This document shows, one piece after another, positions 1 through 5,945 of a stretch of 15,211 nucleotides of DNA. The first letter of the stretch is position 1. Each line of letters begins with the position of its first letter. A program made the translations under genes and the position numbers. This stretch comes from Methanomicrobiales archaeon. Its GTDB lineage: Archaea; Halobacteriota; Methanomicrobia; Methanomicrobiales; Methanospirillaceae. The notes beneath the pieces are model-generated. The model had not been told where the DNA came from. It searched no databases and saw only the letters and a list, made by a program, of their open reading frames with translations. The stretch lies in contig JADGNL010000153.1 of the NCBI GenBank assembly GCA_017883495.1, positions 1 through 15,211 of the forward strand, written 5' to 3'.

Positions 1-87
1 CGACGAACAGGTGCGGCTCATCAACGCGATCGCACAGGCCGGGGGGCTGCCGCTCGAGGCCCGCATCATCGACCTCGACGCGCACGC
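1..87 (+). repeat. Exact direct repeat, copy 1 (at window edge)
   Basis: Bases 1-87 are identical to 601-687; they diverge at base 88 (ccg versus gct). Copy 1 may extend to the left of the window. Both copies lie in the same reading frame of the PLD-like gene and encode the segment EQVRLINAIAQAGG onward in each of the two homologous domains. Confidence 0.95.
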
Positions 88-979
88 CCGATACCGGCAC
101 GACCACGCGAAGTACATGGTCGTCGACGACCGCTTGACGCTCGTCACGACCGAGAACTGGAAGCCGGCCGCGTTCCCGCCGGCGGGCCGGCAGGGGAACC
201 GGGGCTGGGGCGTCGTGCTCGACGACCCGCGGGTCGCCGCGTACTTCACGGAGGTCTTCGAGACCGATTTCGGCGGGCGCGATGTCCACCCGGTGACGAC
301 CGTGAAGCCCGGCGCGGTCGAGACGCCGTCCGACCTGGCGTACGCGCCGCGGTTCACGCCCGTGCCGTTCTCCGATGCGACGGTCACGACCGTGCTCGCG
401 CCCGACACGGCCGGCGAGGTCGAGGCCCTCGTCCGCTCGGCGACGAGCTCGGTCCGGATCGAGCAGGCCTACATCACGAACGAATCGGGCACGCGGCTCC
501 AGCGGTACCTCGCGGCGGCCGTGGACGCGGCCCGCCGGGGAGTCGAGGTGCGTGTCCTCCTCGACGGGGCCTGGTTCAATACCGAGGACGAGGCCGACAA
601 CGACGAACAGGTGCGGCTCATCAACGCGATCGCACAGGCCGGGGGGCTGCCGCTCGAGGCCCGCATCATCGACCTCGACGCGCACGCGCTGACCAAGGTC
701 CATACGAAGGGCGTGGTCGTGGACGGACGGCGAACGCTGGTCTCGTCGATCAACTGGAACGAGGCCTCGCCCTCGTTCAACCGCGAGGCCGGAGTGATCG
801 TGGACGATCCCGGCACGGCCGCGTACTTCGCCGCGGCTTTCGACACGGACTGGGAGACGGGCGCGGGCGGAGCGGCCGCGGTCGCCGGTCGGGGAATCGA
901 CTGGCTCCGGATCGGCATCGCGGCGCTCGTCCTCGTCGTGATCGGAGCCGCGCTGCTCTGGCGGAAGAGAAGAGTGTAG
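2..979 (+). CDS. Tandem-HKD phospholipase D-like protein, C-terminally membrane-anchored (5' truncated)
   Basis: The reading frame is open from base 2, so the gene begins outside the window; the GTG at 11 is an internal Val codon, not a start. Two PLD-type active-site motifs of the form HxKxxxxD are visible: HAKYMVVD (codons from 104) and HTKGVVVD (codons from 701), each followed by an ExNW or SxNW segment as in PLD-superfamily nucleases and phospholipases. The protein ends in one hydrophobic helix (about bases 902-960) followed by RKRR. A C-terminal anchor with a positive cytoplasmic tail implies that the catalytic domains lie outside the cell. Substrate (nucleic acid or phospholipid) cannot be told from sequence. 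The first 87 bases are repeated exactly at 601-687, in the equivalent part of the second domain. It converges on the regulator operon, with 9 bp between stop codons. The family is clear, the role is not. Confidence 0.85.
   Translation, partial: DEQVRLINAIAQAGGLPLEARIIDLDAHARYRHDHAKYMVVDDRLTLVTTENWKPAAFPPAGRQGNRGWGVVLDDPRVAAYFTEVFETDFGGRDVHPVTTVKPGAVETPSDLAYAPRFTPVPFSDATVTTVLAPDTAGEVEALVRSATSSVRIEQAYITNESGTRLQRYLAAAVDAARRGVEVRVLLDGAWFNTEDEADNDEQVRLINAIAQAGGLPLEARIIDLDAHALTKVHTKGVVVDGRRTLVSSINWNEASPSFNREAGVIVDDPGTAAYFAAAFDTDWETGAGGAAAVAGRGIDWLRIGIAALVLVVIGAALLWRKRRV
601..687 (+). repeat. Exact direct repeat, copy 2
   Basis: This is the second copy of the 87-bp repeat, identical to 1-87. Sequence after the repeat differs strongly between the two PLD domains, so the identity is local and not a sign of a young full-length duplication. 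Confidence 0.95.
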
Positions 980-988
980 AAGAGTGAC

Positions 989-1303
989 TCAGAACTTCTT
1001 TGCCGCGCAGCGGCAGAGGTCGCAGATGGTGATCGCACCCTCCTCCTCGCCCATGACCGAGAGCGCCCAGCGATCGATCATGGTGGAGAGTTCGGGCGAA
1101 AGGTTCAGTTCGTCGCAGTAGCCGCGCTTGCGGCTGACGTACTGGGAGATCGCGGCGCGGCTGATGCCGAGCCGCCGCGCCACCTCGGTCTGCGGAACGC
1201 CCTGGCGTGTCACCAGGCGGCAGACCATCTCGGCGCGTGCCGTGGGAACGAGTTTGCGCACCATGGCATCACAGACCATGATGTCGCAGACCCGCTCACT
1301 CAT
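989..1303 (-). CDS. XRE-type HTH transcriptional regulator with C-terminal cysteine cluster
   Basis: The protein has 104 residues. A helix-turn-helix lies at about residues 38-57 (QTEVARRLGISRAAISQYV), the pattern of XRE/lambda-repressor-like DNA-binding domains. The protein has seven Cys (6, 11, 28, 63, 94, 97, 99), and the tail reads ICDLCRC, a CxxCxC arrangement that could bind a metal or Fe-S cluster or act as a thiol switch; that is inference. Archaeal HTH proteins with a Cys pair near the C-terminus are a known type (COG2522-like), though ligands are mostly unknown. The start is ATG at 1303, which overlaps the stop of the upstream winged-helix gene as ATGA. A longer open frame back to 1537 would overlap that gene entirely and is rejected. 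It is probably co-transcribed and translationally coupled with the winged-helix gene. Confidence 0.85.
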   Translation of the reverse strand: MSERVCDIMVCDAMVRKLVPTARAEMVCRLVTRQGVPQTEVARRLGISRAAISQYVSRKRGYCDELNLSPELSTMIDRWALSVMGEEEGAITICDLCRCAAKKF

Positions 1304-1533
1304 GCGGGTACCGCAAAAGCCGCGGGACGCGACAGGTAGATGATCTGTCGAGCGTCCTTGAAGTTGAACTTCTCGATGATCAGATGGTGCTCTTTCAGCT
1401 TTTTCAGCGCGTATCGTACGGTGCGCGGTGCGAGATTCGACCGCGACACAAGCTCCTTGTGGGTCATGGAACCGCTGGAGTCCAGCAGGTGCAGGACCGT
1501 TCTGGAGGATGGGGGAAGACCAGACCCGGTCAT
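1300..1533 (-). CDS. Small winged-helix (MarR-like) transcriptional regulator
   Basis: The protein has 77 residues and is essentially one winged-helix domain: helices at about 10-20 and 24-32 (THKELVSRSNL), a recognition helix at about 34-48 (APRTVRYALKKLKEHHLI), then a wing (EKFNFKDARQIIYLS). This resembles stand-alone archaeal MarR/HTH_24-type regulators. It has no ligand-binding or oligomerisation extension. It is the first gene of a two-gene regulator operon, and its stop (TGA at 1302-1300) overlaps the ATG of the XRE-type gene. The upstream side carries a perfect inverted repeat (1542-1558) placed where the transcript should start, so autoregulation is plausible. Function and regulon are unknown. 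Confidence 0.85.
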   Translation of the reverse strand: MTGSGLPPSSRTVLHLLDSSGSMTHKELVSRSNLAPRTVRYALKKLKEHHLIIEKFNFKDARQIIYLSRPAAFAVPA

Positions 1534-1541
1534 ACATATGA

Positions 1542-1558
1542 TGTTAACGCTGTTAACA
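1542..1558. promoter_or_regulatory. Perfect inverted repeat, candidate operator of the regulator operon
   Basis: TGTTAAC-GCT-GTTAACA: 7-bp perfect arms with a 3-bp spacer, 9 bp upstream of the winged-helix ATG. It is centred at about 1550, roughly 26 bp from the centre of the TATA-like element at 1573-1580, so it would cover the minus-strand transcription start. It is an AT-rich patch in a GC-rich window. Its role as operator is inferred. Confidence 0.6.
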
Positions 1559-1572
1559 CATAAACCTGTCGG

Positions 1573-1580
1573 TTATATTT
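1573..1580. promoter_or_regulatory. TATA-like element of a divergent promoter
   Basis: TTATATTT is the only strong AT-rich box between the divergent ATGs at 1533 (-) and 1607 (+). It reads as an archaeal box A on either strand (TTATATTT on plus, AAATATAA on minus). With the usual spacing of about 25 bp, starts would fall near 1602 (+) and 1550 (-), giving an almost leaderless plus transcript. This is position-based inference. Confidence 0.55.
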
Positions 1581-1586
1581 AGGATG

Positions 1587-1606
1587 ACTACGAACTATTT
1601 CGTAGT
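1587..1606. promoter_or_regulatory. Perfect inverted repeat directly before the OB-fold gene
   Basis: ACTACGAA-CTAT-TTCGTAGT: 8-bp perfect arms with a 4-bp loop, ending at the base before ATG 1607. It would overlap the predicted plus-strand transcription start. It could be an operator for one of the neighbouring HTH proteins or a 5' hairpin. Its sequence is unrelated to the repeat at 1542-1558. Confidence 0.6.
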
Positions 1607-1975
1607 ATGCTGATGCCGCAGGAGCGGCGGGCGCTCCTTCTCCTCGTCGGCGTCTTCGCCGTGGTCGCTGTCGGAGCCGCGCTCCTCGAGAACCTCGGCC
1701 CCGGCGCGTTCGCGGCCCCCTTCTCGCCGACCCTCTCGGACGGCACGCTCGCCTCCGTGCGCGGCACGGTCGAGGACGTGGTACCGGCAAACGGCGGCCA
1801 CCTGATCTGCCGGATCGGGGGGGTCCGGGTCTTCGTGCCGGCGAGCGCGGTCCCCGAACCGGCGCCCCAGAAAGGCGAACTCCTCCAGTGCTACGGTGTC
1901 GTCTCGACGTATGCCGGGGCGAAGGAGCTCACGCTCCGCGACGCCCGCGACCTCGTCCGGGTCGATCAGGAGTAG
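1607..1975 (+). CDS. Membrane-anchored OB-fold protein
   Basis: The protein has 122 residues. Residues 9-27 (ALLLLVGVFAVVAVGAALL) form one N-terminal membrane segment or uncleaved signal. Residues about 45-120 look like an OB-fold of the tRNA_anti/nucleic-acid-binding type: a strand opening ASVRGTVEDVV, then GGHLICRIGGVRVFVPASA, a KGELLQCYGVVSTYAG strand pair and a closing KELTLRDARDL. The positive residues before the helix (RR at 7-8) suggest that the OB-fold faces outward. Start ATG 1607 follows the TATA-like box by about 27 bp, so the mRNA is probably leaderless; ATG 1613 is an alternative. There is no Shine-Dalgarno sequence. The gene diverges from the regulator operon, and its last 10 bases overlap the end of the PAS/GAF gene. 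Ligand is unknown. Confidence 0.75.
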   Translation: MLMPQERRALLLLVGVFAVVAVGAALLENLGPGAFAAPFSPTLSDGTLASVRGTVEDVVPANGGHLICRIGGVRVFVPASAVPEPAPQKGELLQCYGVVSTYAGAKELTLRDARDLVRVDQE

Positions 1976-3939
1976 TCCGCGCAGTCCGGCGGGAGCGCCT
2001 CGAAGGGAGTGGACGCGGCGAGCACGCCCCGCTCCCGGGCCGAGGCCCGCCAGGCGGCCCGGACGGCCTCGACGAACGCGGCCGGGTCGTCGCCGGCGGA
2101 TCCGAGCGCGCCCTCGAGCCGGGCCTCGAGCACGCCGAGCGCCCGGTCGCGGCACGCATCGAAGGCGGCGGCCGGACCGAGGTCGAGGAATGCGAGGAGG
2201 CTCGCCTCCTCCTGCTTCCGATAGGCGACCGCGACCAGGTGCATGCGCTCGGCGCCGTTCGCGTCGAGGACTGTAGCGCGGTACCGCGTCGGCACCCCGC
2301 GGGCCCCGCGCCGCCGCCGCTCCTCCGTCGTCACGACCCGGTTCCGGTCCTGTGTGGCGACCCTGAGGGCGAGGGTGTCCGGCGCCGCCTCGCCGAAGAG
2401 GGCGCGGGCCGCGTCGTTCTCGTACCGGATCCGGCCGTCGCGGCCGGCGAGGAGGAGGGGGAGGGGCGTCGCGGCAAGGAGCGCCTCGAACGCGTCGGCC
2501 CTGGCAGCGGTCGCGGCGATGGCCGCTGATCGCGCCGCGGCGTCGAACCCTTCGTCGGCGAGCGTACGGACGAGCTCGACCTCGCGGTCGGTGTAGGGCG
2601 TGGAACGGTCCGCGACCGCGACCACGCCGTTCTCGCCGACGGGGACCGCGAGGATCCGGCGGAGAGGGAGGGGGGCGTCGGGGGACGCCTCGCGCACGGC
2701 CGGCTCGCCCGAACCGGCCGCGTCCCCGACGAGCACCGCCAGGTCCACGTCGGCGAGCGCGGGGGAGACGGCGAGGGGAGCGAGCGCGTCGCCGTCCCTG
2801 CGGATCACGGCGCCGTACCGCGACCCGGTCCCGCGGAGAGCCGCTCCGAGGAGGCGCTCGGCCGCGTCCGTCCCGTCGGCCCGGTGCACGGCGAGGAGCG
2901 CGTTCCCGAGGGTGCGCCGCTTCTCGCACTCGTCGAGCCGGTCGGCGAAGGCCGTCACGTCGGTCGCCGCGAGCGCGGCCCCGGCGACCGTCCCGCCGTC
3001 CCCCGGCACCGGCGCGGCCGCGAGCAGGAACCGCCGGCCGTCCGCGTCGAGCTCGCCCGTCCCGGCCGCGCCGAAGGCCGCGAGCCGGGCCAGCGGCTCG
3101 AGCGCCTGCGCGACCCGGACCGGGAACGCGGTCCAGAGGGTCCGGCCGACCACCGGCTCGTCCGAGCCGGCGAGGACCGGGAGGGCGTCGCCGCCGGCCG
3201 CGGCGATGCGGAGCTCGTCGTCCACGAAGAGGGCCGCGCCCGGAGCGTGGGCCACGAGGGCCCGGTGCGCGGCCTCGCTCGCGGCGAGCGCGTCCGCTGC
3301 CGACCGCTCGGTCGTCCGGTCGTCGACGGAGACGACCGCGAGGACCGGGGTCGCCATCGCAGCCGAGAGCTCGCACCAGCGGAGCTGACCGTCCACGCCA
3401 CGGAGCCAGGCCCCGCGGTGCACGACCTCTCCCGCTTCGACGTCGGCCGCGAACGCCGCGTAGACGTCGGGGTCGGCGAACGCCTCCGCGAAGGACCGGG
3501 CGCCGAGCGGCCCGAGCAGGGCCCCGGCCCGGTCGTTCAGGTCGTGGACCCGGCCGGTCTCGGGCATGAAGAAGAGGGTCGCGGCCGGGAGCCGGTCCCG
3601 GAGACCGTGGTACCACACCCGGTACGTCGCGGCCTCGCCGGCCGCGTTCCCGATCGTGGCCGCGACGAGCAGGCCGAGCCCGGCCACGGCCGCGGCCCCG
3701 AGCGCGGCCGCCGGGAGCGAGATGCCGGAGATGAGCGCGATTGCGGCGTAGACCGCGGCTCCCCCGAGGGCGAGGCCGGGGCCGATGCGGCGGTCTCGAT
3801 ACGCGCCGACCACGGCCGGCGCGATCGCCAGGACGGCCGCGACGGCCGCAAGCCCGGCGAAGACGGCGGCCGCGGCGGCGGCCCAGGAAAAGGCGGCGAT
3901 CAGGGCGATGAGGGGGAGTCCGTAGTCGGTCCGCGGCAT
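1966..3939 (-). CDS. Membrane PAS/GAF multidomain sensor protein without recognisable output domain
   Basis: The protein has 657 residues. The N-terminus holds about four Ala/Leu/Val-rich membrane segments (roughly 7-27, 28-46, 54-72, 76-96). Then come a PAS-like domain (about 113-205: LPAATLFFMPETGRVHDLNDRAG), a second PAS-like domain (about 222-330: HAPGAALFVDDELRI), a GAF-like domain (about 345-470: RRILAVPVGENGVVAVADR) and a third PAS domain (about 482-588: ADAFEALLAATPLPLLLAGR, then DGRIRYENDAARALFG). The remaining 65 or so residues are helical. No histidine-kinase H or N/G1/G2 boxes, GGDEF, methyl-accepting or HTH output is seen. ATG 3939 is chosen because the membrane segment begins seven residues later; an upstream in-frame ATG at 4023 would run over the divergent gene's start. 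It is very Ala-rich. Ligand and partner are unknown. Confidence 0.75.
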   Translation of the reverse strand: MPRTDYGLPLIALIAAFSWAAAAAAVFAGLAAVAAVLAIAPAVVGAYRDRRIGPGLALGGAAVYAAIALISGISLPAAALGAAAVAGLGLLVAATIGNAAGEAATYRVWYHGLRDRLPAATLFFMPETGRVHDLNDRAGALLGPLGARSFAEAFADPDVYAAFAADVEAGEVVHRGAWLRGVDGQLRWCELSAAMATPVLAVVSVDDRTTERSAADALAASEAAHRALVAHAPGAALFVDDELRIAAAGGDALPVLAGSDEPVVGRTLWTAFPVRVAQALEPLARLAAFGAAGTGELDADGRRFLLAAAPVPGDGGTVAGAALAATDVTAFADRLDECEKRRTLGNALLAVHRADGTDAAERLLGAALRGTGSRYGAVIRRDGDALAPLAVSPALADVDLAVLVGDAAGSGEPAVREASPDAPLPLRRILAVPVGENGVVAVADRSTPYTDREVELVRTLADEGFDAAARSAAIAATAARADAFEALLAATPLPLLLAGRDGRIRYENDAARALFGEAAPDTLALRVATQDRNRVVTTEERRRRGARGVPTRYRATVLDANGAERMHLVAVAYRKQEEASLLAFLDLGPAAAFDACRDRALGVLEARLEGALGSAGDDPAAFVEAVRAAWRASARERGVLAASTPFEALPPDCADYS

Positions 3940-3984
3940 GTACTGAGGCGTGGCCTTCGCGTGCGCATCAACCTGCCGAAGAAG

Positions 3985-3992
3985 AGATATGC
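3985..3992. promoter_or_regulatory. Possible shared TATA-like element between PAS/GAF gene and DUF3467 gene
   Basis: AGATATGC is the most AT-rich patch in the 76-bp divergent gap 3940-4015. On plus it sits about 28 bp before ATG 4016, suggesting a nearly leaderless DUF3467 transcript. It is weak compared with the box at 1573. Confidence 0.3.
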
Positions 3993-4015
3993 AGGGGGCG
4001 GGGTACCCTATCCTC

Positions 4016-4312
4016 ATGTCCAACCAGGAGATCCAGGTCCAGATGCCGCCCGACCTCGACCCGGTCTACTCCAACATGATCCAGATCGCGTTCAAGGACG
4101 ACGAGTTCACCTTCCTCTTCCTCCACCAGATCCCCGGCACGAACCAGGCGCGGGCCAAGGCGATCGTCTCGATCTCGCCGCGACACGCGAAGTCGCTCCT
4201 CGCGGTGCTCGGCCGGTCCATGGCCGAGTACGAGGAGAAGTTCGGCACGATCGAGCCCCCGGGCGAGCGGAAGGCCGAGGGGGTCTCGACGACGCTCTCG
4301 GGCTACTCCTGA
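4016..4312 (+). CDS. DUF3467 family protein
   Basis: The protein has 98 residues and matches the DUF3467 pattern: an early PPDLDPVYSNMIQIAFKDDEFTF block, a central FLHQIPG segment, then IVSISPRHAKSLLAVLGRSMAEYEEKFG. The ISP-H-K and L...L..Y...FG features are typical of this small cytosolic family, found in bacteria and archaea; its biochemical role is not established. ATG 4016 gives the usual family start (MSNQEIQVQMP); the frame also opens upstream at 3950, but that extension is Arg/Cys-rich and unlike the family. The gene ends one base before the ATG of aroD (TGA-G-ATG), so both are almost certainly on one transcript and translationally coupled. Whether that link to aromatic synthesis means anything is unknown. 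Confidence 0.85.
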   Translation: MSNQEIQVQMPPDLDPVYSNMIQIAFKDDEFTFLFLHQIPGTNQARAKAIVSISPRHAKSLLAVLGRSMAEYEEKFGTIEPPGERKAEGVSTTLSGYS

Positions 4313-4313
4313 G

Positions 4314-4955
4314 ATGGACCTGGTCGCCCCGGTGACCGGGCTCGACGAACTCGACGCCGTGGTCTCGGCCGGGCCGGACCTGATCGAGCTCCGGCTCGAC
4401 CTCGTCGACCGCTCCGATCACGCGGCCCTGGCCGCCCGCTGCGGCGATCTCGCGGTCCCCCTGATCGCGACCGTGCGCTCTCTCGAGGAGGGCGGCGCCT
4501 TCGCCGGTGACGAGGGCGACTGCGCCCGGCTTCTCGCGCCGTTCCTGTCCCTCGCCCGGTACGTCGACCTCGAGCGCCGGTTTCGCACGCTCGCGCCGGC
4601 CTGCCGCGAGGCCGGGTGCGCCGTCATCGCCTCGGCCCACCTCGCGACCATGCTGCCGCTGCCCGAGCTCTTCGGGCTCGAGCGCGAGCTCCGGTCGTAC
4701 GGCGACCTGCCCAAGCTCGTGCTCGCCCCCTCCTCGGACGACGACCTGCTCGACCTCCTCTCCTTCACGCACGCGGCGACGAAGCCGGTCTGCACCTCGA
4801 TCGCGGGGACCGCGTACCGCCACGGCCGGGCCCTGCTGCCCCTCTTCGGCTCGGCCCTCGCCTACTGCGCGGCCGGCCGGCCGTCCTCGCCCGGGCAGTA
4901 CACGCTCGGCGAGATGCGCGAGCTGATGCGCCTGCTCGAGCCGGCTGCGGACTGA
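4314..4955 (+). CDS. aroD: 3-dehydroquinate dehydratase, type I
   Basis: The protein has 213 residues. It converts 3-dehydroquinate to 3-dehydroshikimate (third committed step of the shikimate route) through a Schiff-base lysine. Visible family motifs are IELRLDL (24-30) with substrate-binding Glu/Arg, ATVR (52-55), ASAH with the catalytic His at about 109, PKLVLAP with the Schiff-base Lys at about 134, and the C-terminal phosphate-like loop region SIAGTAYRHGR, then GSALAY and SSPGQ (161-195). The length is normal for archaeal AroD. It is the only shikimate gene here not in the minus-strand operon: it lies head-on to aroC with zero intervening bases (stops at 4955 and 4956), so the two mRNAs must overlap at their 3' ends. 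It starts one base after the DUF3467 stop. Confidence 0.97.
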   Translation: MDLVAPVTGLDELDAVVSAGPDLIELRLDLVDRSDHAALAARCGDLAVPLIATVRSLEEGGAFAGDEGDCARLLAPFLSLARYVDLERRFRTLAPACREAGCAVIASAHLATMLPLPELFGLERELRSYGDLPKLVLAPSSDDDLLDLLSFTHAATKPVCTSIAGTAYRHGRALLPLFGSALAYCAAGRPSSPGQYTLGEMRELMRLLEPAAD

Positions 4956-5945
4956 CTACCGCCCGTACGCGTCATGCAGAAGCAGGGCGTCGGCGAGCAC
5001 GAGCCCGAGCATGGCCTCGGCCACCGGGACGAGCCGGGGCGCAATGCAGGGGTCGTGCCGTCCGCCGACCCGGATCTCGACCGCCTCGCCCGCGGCGTCG
5101 ACCGTCCGCTGGGGGAGCGCGATCGACGGCGTCGGCTTGACCGCGCACCGGGCGACGATCGGGGCACCCGTCGAGATCCCGCCGAGGATGCCCCCCGCGC
5201 GGTTCGAGCCGGACCCGCCGGGCAGGATCGGGTCGTTGTTCTCCGAGCCGAAGCGGGCCGCGACGGCAAAGCCGTCCCCGATCTCGACGCCCTTCACGGC
5301 TCCGATCCCCATCAGCGCCCCGGCGATCGCGGCGTCGAGCTTGCCGAAGACCGGGTCGCCGAGCCCGGCCGGGACACCCGTCGCGACCACCTCGACGATC
5401 CCGCCGACCGAGTCGCCGCGGGCCGCTGCCGCTGCGATCTCGGCCACCATCGCGGCCTCGCCCTCGACGCCGTGGATCGAGACCACCCTTCCTGCGACCG
5501 CGATGCCCCTGAGCGAGAGGAGCTTCAGCGCGATCGCGCCGGCCGCCACCCGGCCGATCGTCTCGCGCCCCGAGGACCGGCCGCCGCCGCGGTGGTCGCG
5601 GACGCCGTACTTCGCGGCGTACGTGATGTCCGCGTGCCCGGGCCGGTAGACGTCGCGGAGCGCGTCGTAGTCGGACGACCGCGCCTGTTCGTTCATGACG
5701 ACGAGCGCGATCGGCGTCCCGGTCGTAACGCCCTCGAAGACTCCCGAGAGGATCGCCACCCGGTCCGCCTCGGCCCGCGGCGAGACGAGCGGGCCCGTGC
5801 CCGGCCTCCGTCGGTCGAGCAGGGGCTGGATGTCGGCCTCGGCGAGCGGGATGCGTGCCGGGCAGCCATCGACGACCGCGCCGAGGGCCGGGCCGTGGCT
5901 CTCGCCGAAGGTCGTGACCCGGAAGAGCCGGCCGAAGGTGTTCAT
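4956..5945 (-). CDS. aroC: Chorismate synthase
   Basis: The protein has 329 residues. It eliminates phosphate from EPSP to make chorismate using reduced FMN. All signature regions are present: FGRLFRVTTFGESHGPALG (4-22), RPGHADITYAAKYG followed by DHRGGGRSSGRETIGRVAAGA (about 101-137), SENNDP (234-239), GGILGGISTGAPI (251-263) and GGRHDPCIAPRLVPVAEAM (294-312). It is somewhat shorter than many homologues (about 350-370), mainly in the central region after about residue 160; no motif is lost. ATG 5945 overlaps the stop of the kinase/dehydrogenase fusion as ATGA and follows a GGAGG ribosome site. It is the last gene of the aromatic operon. Confidence 0.97.
   Translation of the reverse strand: MNTFGRLFRVTTFGESHGPALGAVVDGCPARIPLAEADIQPLLDRRRPGTGPLVSPRAEADRVAILSGVFEGVTTGTPIALVVMNEQARSSDYDALRDVYRPGHADITYAAKYGVRDHRGGGRSSGRETIGRVAAGAIALKLLSLRGIAVAGRVVSIHGVEGEAAMVAEIAAAAARGDSVGGIVEVVATGVPAGLGDPVFGKLDAAIAGALMGIGAVKGVEIGDGFAVAARFGSENNDPILPGGSGSNRAGGILGGISTGAPIVARCAVKPTPSIALPQRTVDAAGEAVEIRVGGRHDPCIAPRLVPVAEAMLGLVLADALLLHDAYGR

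Noticed and set aside
11..13. GTG as the start of the PLD-like gene
   Set aside because: The frame is open to the left edge, and the same GTG codon occurs mid-protein in the second repeat copy (611), where it is plainly an internal Val.
989..1537. A longer 182-residue version of the XRE-type regulator
   Set aside because: The extra 78 residues would overlap the whole winged-helix gene in another frame; ATG 1303 gives the usual domain layout and an ATGA overlap.
1595..3616. A 673-codon open frame on the minus strand in another frame across the PAS/GAF gene
   Set aside because: Composition is almost all Arg/Gly/Ala/Pro without any domain, as expected of a shadow frame in very GC-rich DNA; the PAS/GAF frame has clear domains.
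3950..4015. N-terminal extension of the DUF3467 protein from ATG 3950
   Set aside because: The added residues are Cys/Arg-rich, unlike the family, and would cover the divergent promoter gap.
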